A stretch of 64,000 bases of DNA from Eucalyptus grandis (Eukaryota; Streptophyta; Magnoliopsida; Myrtales; Myrtaceae): positions 54,418,112 to 54,482,111 of the forward strand of contig NC_052613.1 in NCBI RefSeq assembly GCF_016545825.1, read 5' to 3'. Shown here piece by piece: positions 42,673-54,300 of the stretch. A model generated the notes under the pieces. That model did not search any database, had not been told where the DNA came from, and saw only the letters and a program-made list of their open reading frames with translations. Both the position numbers and the translations under genes were made by a program. Position 1 is the stretch's first letter, and each line of letters opens with the position of its first letter.

Positions 42673-43960
42673 ATGAAGAGAAAGTGGGACTCATTTGACA
42701 CAGCGACGACGTCCGCTTGTGTTGAAGAGGGCCGTTTGTCGTCGGGGGATGAATTCGATGTGTTCTTGAATTTCAGAGGCTGTGACACCCGCCTCAACTT
42801 CACCGATTGTCTCTATTACTTCCTGACTGGAGCTGGGATTCGTGTTTTTAGAGACGAAGAAGAGATCTCAAAGGGCGAAAAGATCAAAGGCGAGCTTCTC
42901 CATGCCATCGAATCCTCCAAAGTATATTTGCTGATCTTTTCTAGGAACTATGCATCCAGCACATGGTGTCTTCGCGAGCTTACCCACATAGTGCAGTGCT
43001 CAAACAAAGCGAATGACAAAGTGATCCTACCTGTTTTCTTTGACGTAAATTCTGATGACGTGAAGCTAAAAACTCGATTGTACCTCGACGATATAGAGAA
43101 GCACGAGGAGACGTTTGGCCGGGATGAAGTTCGGCAATGGATGGAGGCTCTGACCGAGGTCGCGAGAATCAAGGGATGGAGCTTGAAGGACAAAGGGTAA
43201 GAGTATAGGTTCGGAATCTGCTTTCTCTCTCCTTTTTGTTTTTTCGGGCAATTATAAGTGAGATGGATATAAGGATTAGAATTTTCTGCCATATTTCTCT
43301 TTTTAAGCGTGCTACCTTAGTTAATCGGCGGTTCTTTTTTTCTTGTAATTTATTGTCTTCCTTTCCCAAACCACTCATCCAAACATAGTGCTGATCCAAT
43401 TATTTCATAAGTCGAGATTTCCTTTTACTTAATAAAGCGATATTCCATTTGACAAAATCTCATCCATTTAGAAATCTGACTAGATTCGTGTCTACGATAT
43501 TTATGAATTCTGAAAATTTATCTGCTATCTGTTTCATGCTAAGATGCTTGTGTCATCATGCCAGCCATGGTGGAATCATCACCATTATTGTTGACGAGGT
43601 TTTGACCAAGCTGAAGAAAAGAAGGAGAAATCTGCCTAATCATTTAGTCCGGATTGCTAATCATATGGAGGGCATCATGAATTTTTAAATGAAGGATTTA
43701 GTGACATCCGTTGCTTGGTCATCGAAGGATTGGGCAGTATTGGTAAGATCACTCTTGCAAGTGTTGCCTTTAATTAAATCTCCAATCAATTTGGAGGCTG
43801 TAACTCTCTCTTGGACATTTGTGAATCTGTGAAGTGTTGTAGAACTATTGACCTACAAAAATAGTTGTCGTCATAACTTTGCCACTGCAAATCTCAAGAG
43901 ATCTATGTTTTAGATGATGCAGGGATTAACATGGTACAAAAAAGTTCGGGTGATACTAAG
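42673..43960 (+). pseudogene. TIR-NB-ARC resistance gene remnant: open TIR exon, decayed NB-ARC
   Basis: Exon 1 (42,673 to a donor GG|GTAAGAG at 43,196) is open and encodes a TIR domain: FDVFLNFRGCDTRLNF, a BB-loop-like RDEEEISKGEKI, and YASSTWCLRELTHIV, which keeps the glutamate that TIR NADases use. In the usual DVFLSFRGEDTR the acidic residue after RG is here a cysteine. From 43,562 the start of a second exon (HGGIITIIVDEVLTKLKKRR) leads into a stop at 43,687. The NB-ARC then continues out of frame: a P-loop in the degraded form GLGSIGKITLA (about 43,725-43,760) lacks the second glycine and one threonine, and further stops precede a kinase-2-like YVLDDA (about 43,905). No LRR is seen. TNL proteins are intracellular immune receptors; this copy could at most make a TIR-only protein. 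Confidence 0.8.
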
Positions 43961-44616
43961 TAGATTTTGACAAGATATGACTATTAATAGGTTGATAGAA
44001 TAGGTGTAAAAAACACAGAGGCAACATGTTTATATGTGCATATTTATCAAATGGTGACTGGAAGATCACACTAGAAAAGAAAGTTGGTTGGTTAAACTTA
44101 TATGTCAAAAATTGAGATATACACTGTTCAATTTGTGAAGGGAAAGGGCCCTTTGTCAATTGAAGCACTTAAAATAACAAAGGCCAGTGACAAGAAAAAT
44201 TAAAAAGATGTGCGGGATAAGGAAAGAAAAAAGAAATAAGAGCACTTTCCCTGACATCAGAATAGTAAAGTCTCATAATTATCCATTCCAAAATTTATAT
44301 AAGATCATAGATCTGTGCTTATGTCGGTCTATGTCTACTAATCCCATTGATGTTCCGGTTCTTTCTTTAGGATATAATGGTGTACCTGCTTTGGGATTGC
44401 CAGGACAGCTGCAAAATACCAACTTTGGAGATGCCATGGATGTCGATCTCGCTGCACATCAGCCCAAATCTGCAGACCCTTGAATGTTCTCAATTCTTCG
44501 GGAGATAATGGTATTACTACTATCAGATTGCCAAAACCGTCCCATTATATCAATCTACAAAAAGCTATGCCTAGCCAACCGATCGATTTTTTGAGCCAAA
44601 TTGTTAACATAATATT
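43961..44616. other. Region between the TNL remnant and the MYB remnant, with unassigned short frames
   Basis: Between 44,330 and 44,570 two consecutive open frames read LSLGYNGVPALGLPGQLQN and IRLPKPSHYINLQKAMPSQP, with protein-like composition but no family I recognise. They may be part of a gene captured at the 5' end of the MYB fragment. The rest is AT-rich and empty. Confidence 0.35.
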
Positions 44617-45600
44617 TGGTGGAAATTGGACTTCTCTTCCTCAAAAGGCTGGTAACAATTATAGTATTTCAATTAAGAACGAGACGGAATTAGCAAGTAT
44701 TAACCAAATTCTCATGCCAATCAAACAGATATCTCCTTGATATTGTCTCACTGAACATACTTATTTCTTTCAAGTAGTATTAGAACTAGATGCAAAAACA
44801 GTTTAGTCCTAGCTTTCTATGCACAGAACTTTCTTACTAGTTTGCTTCTCTTCATCGCGTGTGTTTTCTTTGATCTTCTGATTGAGTTTTCTACTTGTGG
44901 ATCAGATCTCGAGAGATGTGGAAAGAGCTATGGGCTTAGATGGCCTAATCAATTCAAGCCCGACGTTAAGCTTGGTGAATTTTCCCATGAGGAAGACACA
45001 ATTATTTGCACCCTCTATGTTACCATTGGGAGCAGGTATTCCGTTCTCGTCTTTTTCATCGATCGAGGACAAAATCCCCACACTGGGAAAAATCAGCTAC
45101 TTACTAATCTGATGCTCATATGATGGAATTGTTAGCACATAAAATTTCGAAACGATCCAAGAGAAGAACAGCATAGGGTTAAACAAAAATGGGTGATGAG
45201 TGTATTAATCTTGGCATCTTTTCTTTCCAGAATTTGCATGTATCAGGAATGAATCTGCAACTGTGGACTCTATATCTGATCATCTCTTTTAGCATACATC
45301 TCTTAATGACAGTAGCCTCACAGTTTTGGCGCACCAAATTTTCGGTGGGCTCTAATAGCTTCTCAGCTACCGGGTAGAACCAACAAGGACGTCAGGAAGT
45401 ACTGGAACACCAAGCTCAAAAAGAAAGAAGCTTCTCGGTACGACTCCTCAATTCAACCAGAGAAAAGTCCCTCCGCCATTCCCAGATTCGTACTCGAACT
45501 CCCCACTATCTTTATCTTGTCAGATGCTTCCACCATTGTCCCTGGACAGCAGCTCGCAGTATTCCACTTGCAGTCTAAACAAGCAATTCACAAGTCATGA
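44617..45600 (+). pseudogene. R2R3-MYB pseudogene of the RAX/subgroup 14 type
   Basis: Exon 1 survives only as its end, GGNWTSLPQKA(D), with donor GCTG|GTAACA at 44,652. Exon 2 (44,906-45,035) is 130 nt, the standard length in R2R3-MYB genes, and reads LERCGKSYGLRWPNQFKPDV then EEDTIICTLYVTIGSR. Exon 3 would begin at 45,345 with [20 protein letters not shown] and NTKLKKK and runs to TGA at 45,598-45,600. GGNW-LPQKAG and the IICxLY-xIGSRWS pattern are typical of RAX (MYB36/37/38/68/84/87) proteins. The intron-2 acceptor, expected as AG at 45,343-45,344, is CG, and most of the first repeat is missing. The helix-3 cysteine of R2 (RCGKSCRLRW) is a tyrosine. Together this is a decayed copy, not a functional regulator. 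Confidence 0.82.
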
Positions 45601-46719
45601 ATTGGCCTTATTGCCACAGTAACTTTAGACATATGACAACAATTTCCTCGGGAAACCCAAACAATTGTACCTCTTTTCAAGCCCAGAAGGTTATTATAGT
45701 CCACTTTCAAGAGAAGAACAACTTCATGTCTGGGGCCGAAGGACGTTGCCAAAACCGTCCCATAATTATTGATGGGTTCAGTTAGAGCCCACCACATGAT
45801 GACACCCTCCTATCAACTCTTTTAGAAGATTTTTGGGGGGCTGATAGGTTCGGTCAGAGCCTACCACATGATGACACCCTGGGGGCTGATTGGTTCAGTC
45901 AACTTTTTTAGGGGATCTTTTGGATTTATAGGGGCCGACAGGTTCAGTCAAATCAGAGCCCACCACAATATGGCACGTTCTTTCACTGACCCCGCCATAA
46001 GATGACGGTTTTTTGTTAGAGGTACCAGCAAAGGTGTTAACGGCTGGCTCAAGATGAAGGCAGTGGTACTGATGGGGTTTCTTCACCAGGAAGAGAGGCT
46101 TCAGAAAGAAATCAGAATTGAGCAGTTAGATGAGCCATCGATTGAAGTCCTGGTCCAATTTGATAGTTCTTAATGTTGCATTGCGTATGACAATTCTCCG
46201 TTTTCCATTTGATAGAAGTGATGGTACTCTTTCCTTGAGAGGTTGTATTAGTAACTTACCTATATTCCACCATGGAATGATTGTAGTCATATTGGTACAC
46301 AACAGCTTTGTTGAAGGCCTTCGTAAAAGTGACTAAGTTTTCATTTAAAAGTGTCCCTCTACTTCAATTTCAACATCTTTGTTTGATAATTCTCAAGTTT
46401 TTACCTAAGTATGTTATATAAAGAGTGTACCCTAATTATGTGCTTATTACACATTAGAATGACAATCTTGTCCATCAAGTCCTAAGCATCAAGTCTTCCT
46501 TATTGTTGCTATCCACGGGCAATAGAGCTAATGTTTGGAACACATGTATTATTAAATTATGATGTTATTTAGATTATTATAACGAATTTGTTTTGTGAAA
46601 AATGAATAATTGAAGTATATTTTTTAAAATGACCATTTGAATCATCTACAAAAGTAAATGAACGAAAAATATCATTGTTCAAGAAATTATTTGGACATGA
46701 AACGTTATGGATAATTTGG
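45601..46719. other. Intergenic DNA left of segmental copy B
   Basis: Apart from the degenerate short tandem repeat at 45,770-46,010 nothing is recognised. The DNA is AT-rich after 46,330. Confidence 0.45.
45770..46010. repeat. Degenerate tandem repeat around GGTTCAGTCAGAGCCCACCAC
   Basis: Units read GGTTCAGTTAGAGCCCACCAC then ATGATGACACCCT (45,777), GGTTCGGTCAGAGCCTACCAC with the same tail (45,848), GATTGGTTCAGTCAACTTTTTTAG (45,889) and GACAGGTTCAGTCAAATCAG then AGCCCACCACAATATGG (45,938). Spacing is irregular (about 40-70 bp). Confidence 0.6.
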
Positions 46720-46977
46720 ATTGATCTGCAGGGCCTCTTTCCACATAAGGATTTTTGTCCTTTGGTTTTAATGGTGTTATTGGCTGGTGGTACTCTCTCT
46801 CCCTGTTCCAAATCTCCTGTCGGAGGTGACGAGTCCTAGTTTCAAGGTGTCTTGAGTTCTCTTTCTGGAGAGTTACGTCCATGTTACAGGGAATTCCATC
46901 TAGTTTTACTCGCTGCTTTAGTCCACTCTTGAAATCTGTTTGTTGCAGGCATGTCGGACATTTCGCGGAGTCTGGGA

Positions 46978-47075
46978 TGACGGCGACGACAGAAGCCGCC
47001 CTCGTCTTGCACGATGATCGTGAAGCGTCTGACGCGCGGAAGTGGACAAGATCCTCCGAAAGGAGCGACGACGAC
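46978..47075 (+). pseudogene. RAV duplicate, 5' fragment (interrupted by Copia element 1)
   Basis: ATGACGGCGACGACAGAAGC starts an N-terminus aligned with the intact RAV (TEAALVLHDDREASDARKW against TAATLVLRDDCEASDVRKR). The retrotransposon enters after about 98 coding bases, before the AP2 domain. The upstream flank (46,720-46,977) is also homologous to the intact copy, so the promoter region was duplicated too. Transcripts from here would read into the LTR and stop almost at once. Confidence 0.85.
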
Positions 47076-47504
47076 TGTTAGGAATAACGGATTCCCAAAA
47101 ACAGGATTCGACACTAAATCGAACCCCTAAATCAATGCGGAAGACGAAGTCCGGGATAAACACATATCACCGATCGTAAAGCACACCACGGATTCGAGCG
47201 TACCTTGTTAGCCACAGATTAGACACCGACGCCGATAAGAGGAAGATATTTGGCCCTGTTCGATCCAATTAAGCCTTGATGGGAAGAAAAACGTGCCGTA
47301 TGCTTTTTGTTTTTCTTTGGAGAGGGAGAGCGCGCGGGAGAGGAGAAGACGTACGTGAATTCTGATTTCCAACAGTTGTCTTCTCTCTCTCTCTCTCCAC
47401 CCTTTTATACCTTCCCCCATCCACGGGCCATATTCCCGTGGGCCGGGCCTTTTGGGCCCAGCATGGGTGGACGGGCCTTAAGCCCATCTCATATAAAACC
47501 ATCA
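47076..47504 (-). repeat. 3' LTR of Copia element 1
   Basis: Pairs with 53,873-54,300. It contains a CT microsatellite and, on the minus strand, a TATA-like GTATAAAAGGG (about 47,401-47,411). Confidence 0.93.
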
Positions 47505-48839
47505 TCTCCCACTCGCACATGGTGGGCCGAACAGGATTCTCTTTACCTCTCTTCAACATTCATACCGTGAATAATCCGTGCGACCAGATACTTTGAGAGC
47601 TTGTTGCTATACATCTCGTTAGGAATATATAGCAGCTCATAATGGGTGTCACACTCCGAGTAGATTTAGTATGCGTACCTAGATCGATCGATCACATTTA
47701 TATATCTCTTAATCTCTTTTAAACAATGATATATATATATATATATTGTATTCACAATTATGATTATCCCAAAGACAGTCATAATTGGTTAACTAGTGAA
47801 TACAAAACCACAATGTGATTCTCCAAATTCGATATTCCTCTTCCCTTCAAACTCTCAATTTCAGTTTAGCTTGCTTTTCTAGAAATGCCCCATTAGATCG
47901 AATCAAACTCATGACCATTGGCAACATCCTAAGATAGCAAACACTAAATAGAAATCTTGAGAATAAGTAAAAGTCATGAGGGGACTAAAAAATTGAGGAA
48001 CTCTTTTCCTCAAGAGTCTCACACGACATAAAAAGTTGAGATCAAACTTTTGTCACTCTTATTGGTCGTCTCATGCATACGTAGTATGAAATACGTATTA
48101 CGGTAATAACTCCTTTCCCATGGAGCGTATGTCTACACCTTTCAATACCGTACAGATAATAGTTCAGACATACCCAATGTCTAACTTGAGTTCACGTATC
48201 TACTCATTCACAAAATTCATGAGAACTCACATCTGGCATCATAGACAGATAAAGTGAAATATGTGGGGTATTTTACTTTCGGATATAGTAAGTATTATGT
48301 CCTCATCTTAACACCCAGTTAAGGCGACATACGTATTTTAAGCTTGAGCTCTCGATTATCACCTAGATAATAAGCTTAAAAACAGTCTCATCTCTATTTA
48401 TCACACAGTAAATAGAGGCGATTACTCGTGTGAGTGGGCTAATCTTATATCTGTCCGACATACTTCCTCAACTTAAAATAATGCACTGAGCATTAAGATG
48501 CATAAAGATCAAACTAAGATTCGTAGGCATTAATGATGAAAACACAAATTCATCAAATGTGAACTCTTAGGGAAATTACAATACTCAATACATCATCCTC
48601 TACGCAATCCTAGAGATTTCATATGGCCACAAAACACATCTCTAGGTATTGGCTTTGTCATAGGATCTGCTACCATTCTATGCGTAGTATGTACTCTAAG
48701 TTCACATATTTTCGTGCAATCATATCCTTGACAAAAGTATACTTGGTATCTATATGTTTGGTCTTGCCATGATATTTTGGATCTTTGGTGTACGTTTTTG
48801 CTGCTTGGTTATTACAATTAACCAACAATGAATCTGCAG

Positions 48840-49777
48840 CACTTCAAATAACACCTAAATGATCCAATAATCTCTTAAGCCAAACATCTTCTTATACTGC
48901 TGCTGATAATGCCACGAACTCAGTTTCCATCGTGGACAAGGCTATACACTTTTGTTTCTTACTGCCCCAACATATGGTGCCATTATTCGGTAAGAAAACA
49001 AACCCAGAGGTAGATTTTCTTTCATCTAAATCTCCTCCCCAATCAGCATCAGAATAGCCTTTGAGTTGCAGATCATTTCCTTAATAACTCAACGTATAAT
49101 CAGCAGTTCCCTTTAGATACCTCAGTATTCTTTTAACGGCTTTCCAACGTGCTTGACCTGGATTGGATTGGTATATGCTCACCATTCCAACTGCATAACA
49201 TATGTCAGGTCTTGTACACATCATAGCGTACATCAAGCTCCCAACAGCACTAGCATAAGGAACATGTTTCATTTGTTCCTTCTCTTGTGGAGTCCTTGGA
49301 CACAGTCTATGGCTCAATCCTTCACATTTTGCAATAGGAGTGTCTATGGGTTTACAATCCCATATCCTTCAATTCAAAATTGGAAGACAACCAACTTTTG
49401 ACAGTATTGACAAGCTCCATATTGCTTCCGGCAATTAGTATATCATCAACATATAATGATATGATCACAAATTGATCCTTGGATCTTTTGATATATATAC
49501 AATGATCCTCATCTATCATTGTAAAGTCATATGCCATTATGGTATTATGAAAACGTATATACCATTGTCTTGACGACTGCTTAAGGCTATATATCGACCT
49601 CAAAAGTCGACATACCTTTTTTTCTTGGCCTTTCACTATGAAACCAGCAGGTTGTTCCATATATGTTCCTTCCTCTAATTCTCCATTAAGGAAAGCAGTC
49701 TTTACATCCATTTGATATAACTCAAGATCTAGACTAGCCACTATTGCCAGAATAATGCGAATCGAGGTAAATCTCAT
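48840..49777 (-). pseudogene. Copia element 1 reverse transcriptase and RNase H (broken)
   Basis: From right to left: QMDVKTAFLNGELEEGTYME, VCRLLRSIYSLKQSSRQWY and the catalytic SLYVDDILIAGSNM (about 49,430-49,460) define the Copia reverse transcriptase. A break near 49,350 separates the YASAVGSLMYAMMCTRPDIC and AVKRILRYLKGTADY segment. RNase H remnants (48,840-49,070) follow with in-frame stops. These enzymes copy the element RNA into DNA. The active-site YVDD is preserved, but the frame is not continuous. Confidence 0.88.
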
Positions 49778-49993
49778 TACAGGAGAAAATGTATCTTCAT
49801 AATCAATTCATTCCTGTTGATTATACCCCTTCACCACAAGGCGAACCTTATGCATTTCTATCGAGCCATCAGCCTTTCGCTTTATTTTGAGAACCCACTT
49901 GTTCCCAATAGCTCTGCGTCCCTTTTGGAAGATCAACCAGTTCCCAGACTTGGTTGATTTCATTGACTCCATTCCCTCTTTCATTGCATAAAT

Positions 49994-51406
49994 CTATTTT
50001 TCCTTACTAGGGCAATTCAGAGCCTCATTAATATTTCTTGGCTCATCCTCATCTTGTGGAGCAACCATAAAAGTTTCCCCTTCAATGTCGAAACGTCGAT
50101 GGGGAATACTTTGGCAACTTGTTCGCAATATGGGAGAATGTACACTTAGCACATCATTCCCCATTATGCTCCCACTCGGATTAGATAATGACGATATCAT
50201 TTCATCATGTGGTTGTAATTGAGAATGAGTTGAATTCAATTCATCACTTCTCATATTACTCCCACTTGGACGAACTCCTCTAATATCATTATCTTGATCC
50301 AAGGTTTCAAATATGGAGTAATCTTCTCCTATTTTGCCCTTCTTAGGAAATTCATCCACTAAGAATGTGACATCATGTGATTCAAATTCAGTTATACTCC
50401 CACTTTCCTGCTCACCTATGAACACATACCCTTTCGAGTGTTCGGAGTATCTCATTAAAATACTCTTCTTTCCTTTGTGACCCAATTTCCCAAACTTGTG
50501 AGAGGACTCATGAGTATAGGCAGTGCAACCCCATGGCTTAAGAAAACTTAAGTCCGGTTTTCTACCTGTCCATAACTCATATGGAGTGGAACTAACTGAT
50601 TAGGAAGGCACCCGGTTAAGTATATAGGCAGCAGTTAACAACGCATCACTCCAAAAAGTGATATGTAAGTTAGCATACGTCATCATGGACCTAACCATTT
50701 TCAGTAGGGTTCTGTTTCTTATCTCTGCAACACCATTTTGTTGAGGAGTATATGGAATAGACAACTGTATTTCTATTCCATTTCATCACATTATTTTCTA
50801 AACTCATCAGATAAATATTTTCGACCTCGATCGGATCTCAATACTTTTATTTTCTTGTCTAATTTATTTTCTTCCAAGTTCATAAACCTTTTGAAACAAC
50901 ATAATGCTTCAGATTTATGAGAAATCAAATAGATATATCCGAATCGAGTATAATCATCTATAAAAGTGATGAAGTAAACAGCCCCATGCCTTCCTCTCAC
51001 ATTCATTGAACCACAGACGTCAGAATGGATTAAATGCAGAGGAAATTCAGCTCTTTTACCTTTTCCAAATGGTTTCCTTGTCGTTTTCCTACTAGGCAAT
51101 GCTCACATCTGGACAAATCGACTTTTCAATGTTGCCCAATAAGCCCTTTTTGGCTAGTCTATTTATAAGATGTTGGCCAATATGGCCAAGTCTAGCATGC
51201 CACATAATCACATCATTATCATATGAAATAGGAGACGTGAAACAAAGGGAATAACATATATTGACATCACCACAGTCAACATTTAGTACAATAAAACCAT
51301 CTAGAAAGTGACCACAATCATAGTAGTTTGTATCCAAATACAAATCTACACCGCTATTACGGAAGTTCACACTAAAACCAAGCTTAACCAACATCAAAAT
51401 AGACAC
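49994..51406 (-). pseudogene. Copia element 1 pre-integrase zinc region and integrase (broken)
   Basis: The frame at 51,406-51,092 has WHARLGHIGQHLINRLAKKG, the GAG-pre-integrase region. 51,099-50,791 carries the integrase core: LIHSDVCGSMNVRG, FITFIDDYTRFGYIY and KIKVLRSDRGRKY. After an interruption, 50,485-49,994 starts with GHKGKKSILMRYSEHSKGYV of the integrase C-terminal part. Integrase joins element DNA to the host chromosome. Overlapping frames and stops show it is defective here. Confidence 0.85.
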
Positions 51407-51641
51407 TTAAATTTCGATGAATCTCCAGAGCATTTAGAACATCATGTAGGAACAAGGTGCGCCCACCACACATGTTCAGTTGGCAGGTACCAATCCCTTT
51501 AACTTCAACTCTGGAGTTGTTTCCCACATAGATCCACTTAGTTCCAGTTGGTATTCGTCAAAATTCCACGAAGGATCCTCTATCCTTTGCTACATCGTCT
51601 GTTGCTCATGAATCTACAGTCCACAAAGGATTGGATTCAAT

Positions 51642-53101
51642 CTATAAAGCAGAACTTGACACAAAAGCAAAGTTCTCAAATGTACATGAGGTGTATACCT
51701 GCTTTGGCTCACGACAGTCGCGAGCATAGTGACCTTTATTGTCACAATTGTAACACCTCACCCTTGACATTTTCTTCATTTGAGGACGTTTTCCTCTCTT
51801 GTGTTGGTTAACTCTTGATCTCTTGCAATAAGACTTGATCCTTTGCTTTCCCACATATTGAACGAATCAATACGTTTGCGCTTAGAGCTCAAAGCCCTTT
51901 CTGAACTAGAACTAGCATTGCAAATATATATTTTTGGCTCACATGCCGTCAAGCGGTCCTCTACCAGCTCAAGGTGGCGCACAGCATCCTCAAGATCTTC
52001 CATAACATGGTCAAGAGCTTCTAGTGCTTCTTGCTTTTCCAGCACATATTGAATCTTCATATTCAATATTTCACAATTGTTCTTTGTTCACATCAGCAAT
52101 TACGTTCTTAGTTGCTGAATCCATCAATCTGAACACATCGCATATATGCACGAATAATTAATGCCTATCATTTATGCATCCACTTTGCACAGACCCATCA
52201 TATTAATGAACAATTTCAAGTAAGGTTTTAGAATCAAAAGGTCACTACGATTCCAATCATCCTCCAAAAATCTTAACTTAAAACTATCATTAATATGATT
52301 GTCATATGCAAAATCAATTCTATGAAGCTACAAAAACTTCTAAACTACCTACAGCTAATTACCTACAGTAATCAGCAATTAACAGAAAGCAACAGATAAT
52401 TGACATCCAATGAAATAATAATGCTTTCAACTAATACAACAATTCATTACACTAAGTAATATATCCAAAAAGAAATATCAACATAGAAAGAGATATTCAA
52501 CACTAAAAACATCTCAAACTAATCTAAGAAATAAATAGGAAAAGTCCTTATAATCTATCGACAAAGTATCTCGAGAAAACCGAAGGCACATTTGCCAACC
52601 ATGGAAAAACTTTTGGAGAGCTCTCATGTCGCCACCAAGGCGCATTCACTTTACGCCATGTGGTGCTCAATCTAAGGGTTGAAGTTTTGGCCAACTCAAT
52701 CCTATAGTACTCTCTTACAAAAAGCTTCCACTAGCCCCCCGTAATCCGGGACCACGTTGACCTCCCCATAGCCGATCTAACACCGCTTGCCATTCAGGTG
52801 GAAGAGTGTTCATCAAAGCCGGCACCTTCTCAAAGTCCGGCATAAGATAACCATTCCAGATGATTTCTCGTATCATCTGATTGACCTTGACCATGTGTGA
52901 TACTAAATCACCATCAAGCTATTGATAATCAGCTAACTCTTTCATCAGTTTTTTCAGTCTAGCTCTTCCTTCGTCCGTTCTCGGGACTGTAGGTATCCGT
53001 GCATAACGCATCATAGTTCCTGCAACAAATGCGTAACTAAAATGGATCACTTTTAATTCACAATAAACAAAATGGAAAATACATAATTTTCCATGATTCA
53101 T
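51642..53101 (-). pseudogene. Copia element 1 gag remnants with CCHC zinc knuckle
   Basis: A stretch at 53,040-52,750 reads MKELADYQ, a stop, then HMVKVNQMIREIIWNGYLM and ALMNTLPPEWQ, the helical gag core. 52,066-51,776 is a leucine/glutamate-rich probable coiled coil (LDHVMEDLEDAVRHLELVED), and 51,854-51,642 has the nucleocapsid knuckle CYNCDNKGHYARDC (CX2CX4HX4C). The gag N-terminus is not found. 52,090-52,740 is AT-rich and non-coding in appearance, so the gag is split or has received extra DNA. Confidence 0.75.
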
Positions 53102-53159
53102 GCAACAAATGCAGAATAAAATGGATTACCTCTAACCCAAAAAACATTTTTGAAAAAAA

Positions 53160-53858
53160 GAAACAATTTTTTTTTTTTTTTTTTTTATTTTTTTTTTTTT
53201 TCGGGTCAACGGTCAAAGTCAACGGTCAACGGGTCAACGGTCAGGTCGTCGGACCGGTCGGACCGGTTGGCCGGTTCGGGCGAACGGACGGCACGTGCCG
53301 CGCGTGCGTGGGCCGACGCCACGCGACGCGTCATCCGCACGTGCCGCGCGCGTGCCGGCGTCCGCGGCCGGCCGGGTCGGGTCGCCGGGTGACCGCCGCC
53401 ACTGGCGTCATTGCGACGTCATCGATGACATCACCCCCGGCGGTTCTTGACCATTGGGTGACGTCATGCGCGTCGACAAGCACGCACGGGTCCGCCGACC
53501 GGCGCGTGCCGGTTCGCCGGCCGCCGGCGCCCACGTGCTTTAGTTCGCCACCGGCGCGTAGAGAGGCGCACGCGCCGGCGAGCCAGCGCTGGACGCGTCG
53601 CGCCCATGCGCAGCGCCTTCTGGCCGCGCGTGTGGGTGCGTGCGGCGTCGCCCGGCGGCGCACGACATGTCGCCGGACTCGCCTCGACGACCTCTTTCAC
53701 CCAGTGCATTCAGAATTCGATTTTGACTTACGAAAACTCAGAAAAATGGCCGAACAGCGCTCGGGTGTTGGGATTTCTCGCCCCGATCCGTACGGCCGAA
53801 ATTTTTCGCGAAAAATCAATCAAAAAAGCATAAAACAGGTCGGGAAAACGTGAACTAG
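53160..53858 (-). other. GC-rich leader of Copia element 1 with a W-box cluster
   Basis: Between the primer site and gag lie about 700 bases: a T-rich tract (53,168-53,201), five copies of GGTCAA or AGTCAA in 41 bases (53,204-53,244), which on the transcribed strand are four TTGACC and one TTGACT, and then a strongly GC-rich part (to about 53,690) full of CGCG and GCCGGC words. Long frames cross it on both strands because of composition; none has a family match or a gene context, so I do not call a CDS. Confidence 0.6.
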
Positions 53859-53871
53859 GGCTCTGATACCA
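53859..53871 (-). other. Primer-binding site of Copia element 1
   Basis: TGGTATCAGAGCC on the minus strand, one base from the LTR, complements the 3' end of the initiator methionine tRNA, the usual primer in plant Copia elements. Confidence 0.92.
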
Positions 53872-53872
53872 A

Positions 53873-54300
53873 TGTTGGGAATAACGGATCCCCGAAAACA
53901 GGATTCGACACTAAATCGAACCCCTAAATCAATGCGGAAGACGAAGCCCGGGATAAACACGTATCACCGATCGTAAAGCACACCACGGATTCGAGCGTAC
54001 CTTGTTAGCCACAGATTAGACACCGACGCCGATAAGAGGAAGATATTTGGCCCTGTTCGATCCAATTAAGCCTTGATGGGAAGAAAAACGTGCCGTATGC
54101 TTTTTGTTTTTCTTTGGAGAGGGAGAGCGCGCGGGAGAGGAGAAGATGTACGTGAATTTTGATTTCCAACAGTTGTCTTCTCTCTCTCTCTCCTCCCTTT
54201 TATACCTTCCCCCATCCACGGGCCATATTCCCGTGGGCCGGGCTTTTTGGGCCTAGCATGGGCGGACGTGCCTTAAGCCCATCACCAATTAAAACCATCA
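53873..54300 (-). repeat. 5' LTR of Copia element 1
   Basis: The promoter-bearing copy in element orientation, with the minus-strand TATA-like GTATAAAAGGG (about 54,195-54,205). It differs from the left LTR by about 15 positions including a CT-repeat length change. Confidence 0.93.

Larger units (their letters stand above)
47076..54300 (-). mobile_element. Copia retrotransposon, element 1, inserted in the RAV duplicate
   Basis: LTRs of 429 and 428 bp (47,076-47,504 and 53,873-54,300; TGTT...ATCA) are flanked by ACGAC (47,071-47,075 and 54,301-54,305). The minus strand has the classic initiator-methionine primer site TGGTATCAGAGCC next to the right LTR (53,871-53,859) and a purine tract (GTGGGAGA) beside the left LTR. 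The order gag, protease/pre-integrase, integrase, reverse transcriptase, RNase H is Copia. The frames are broken by stops and frameshifts, so this copy is not autonomous. I count about 15 differences between the LTRs by eye, mostly transitions. Confidence 0.95.

Noticed and set aside
53308..53853. 181-codon open frame on the plus strand in the GC-rich island
   Set aside because: Antisense to the Copia element leader, arginine/alanine-rich from CG composition, no domain, and two competing frames on the same DNA.
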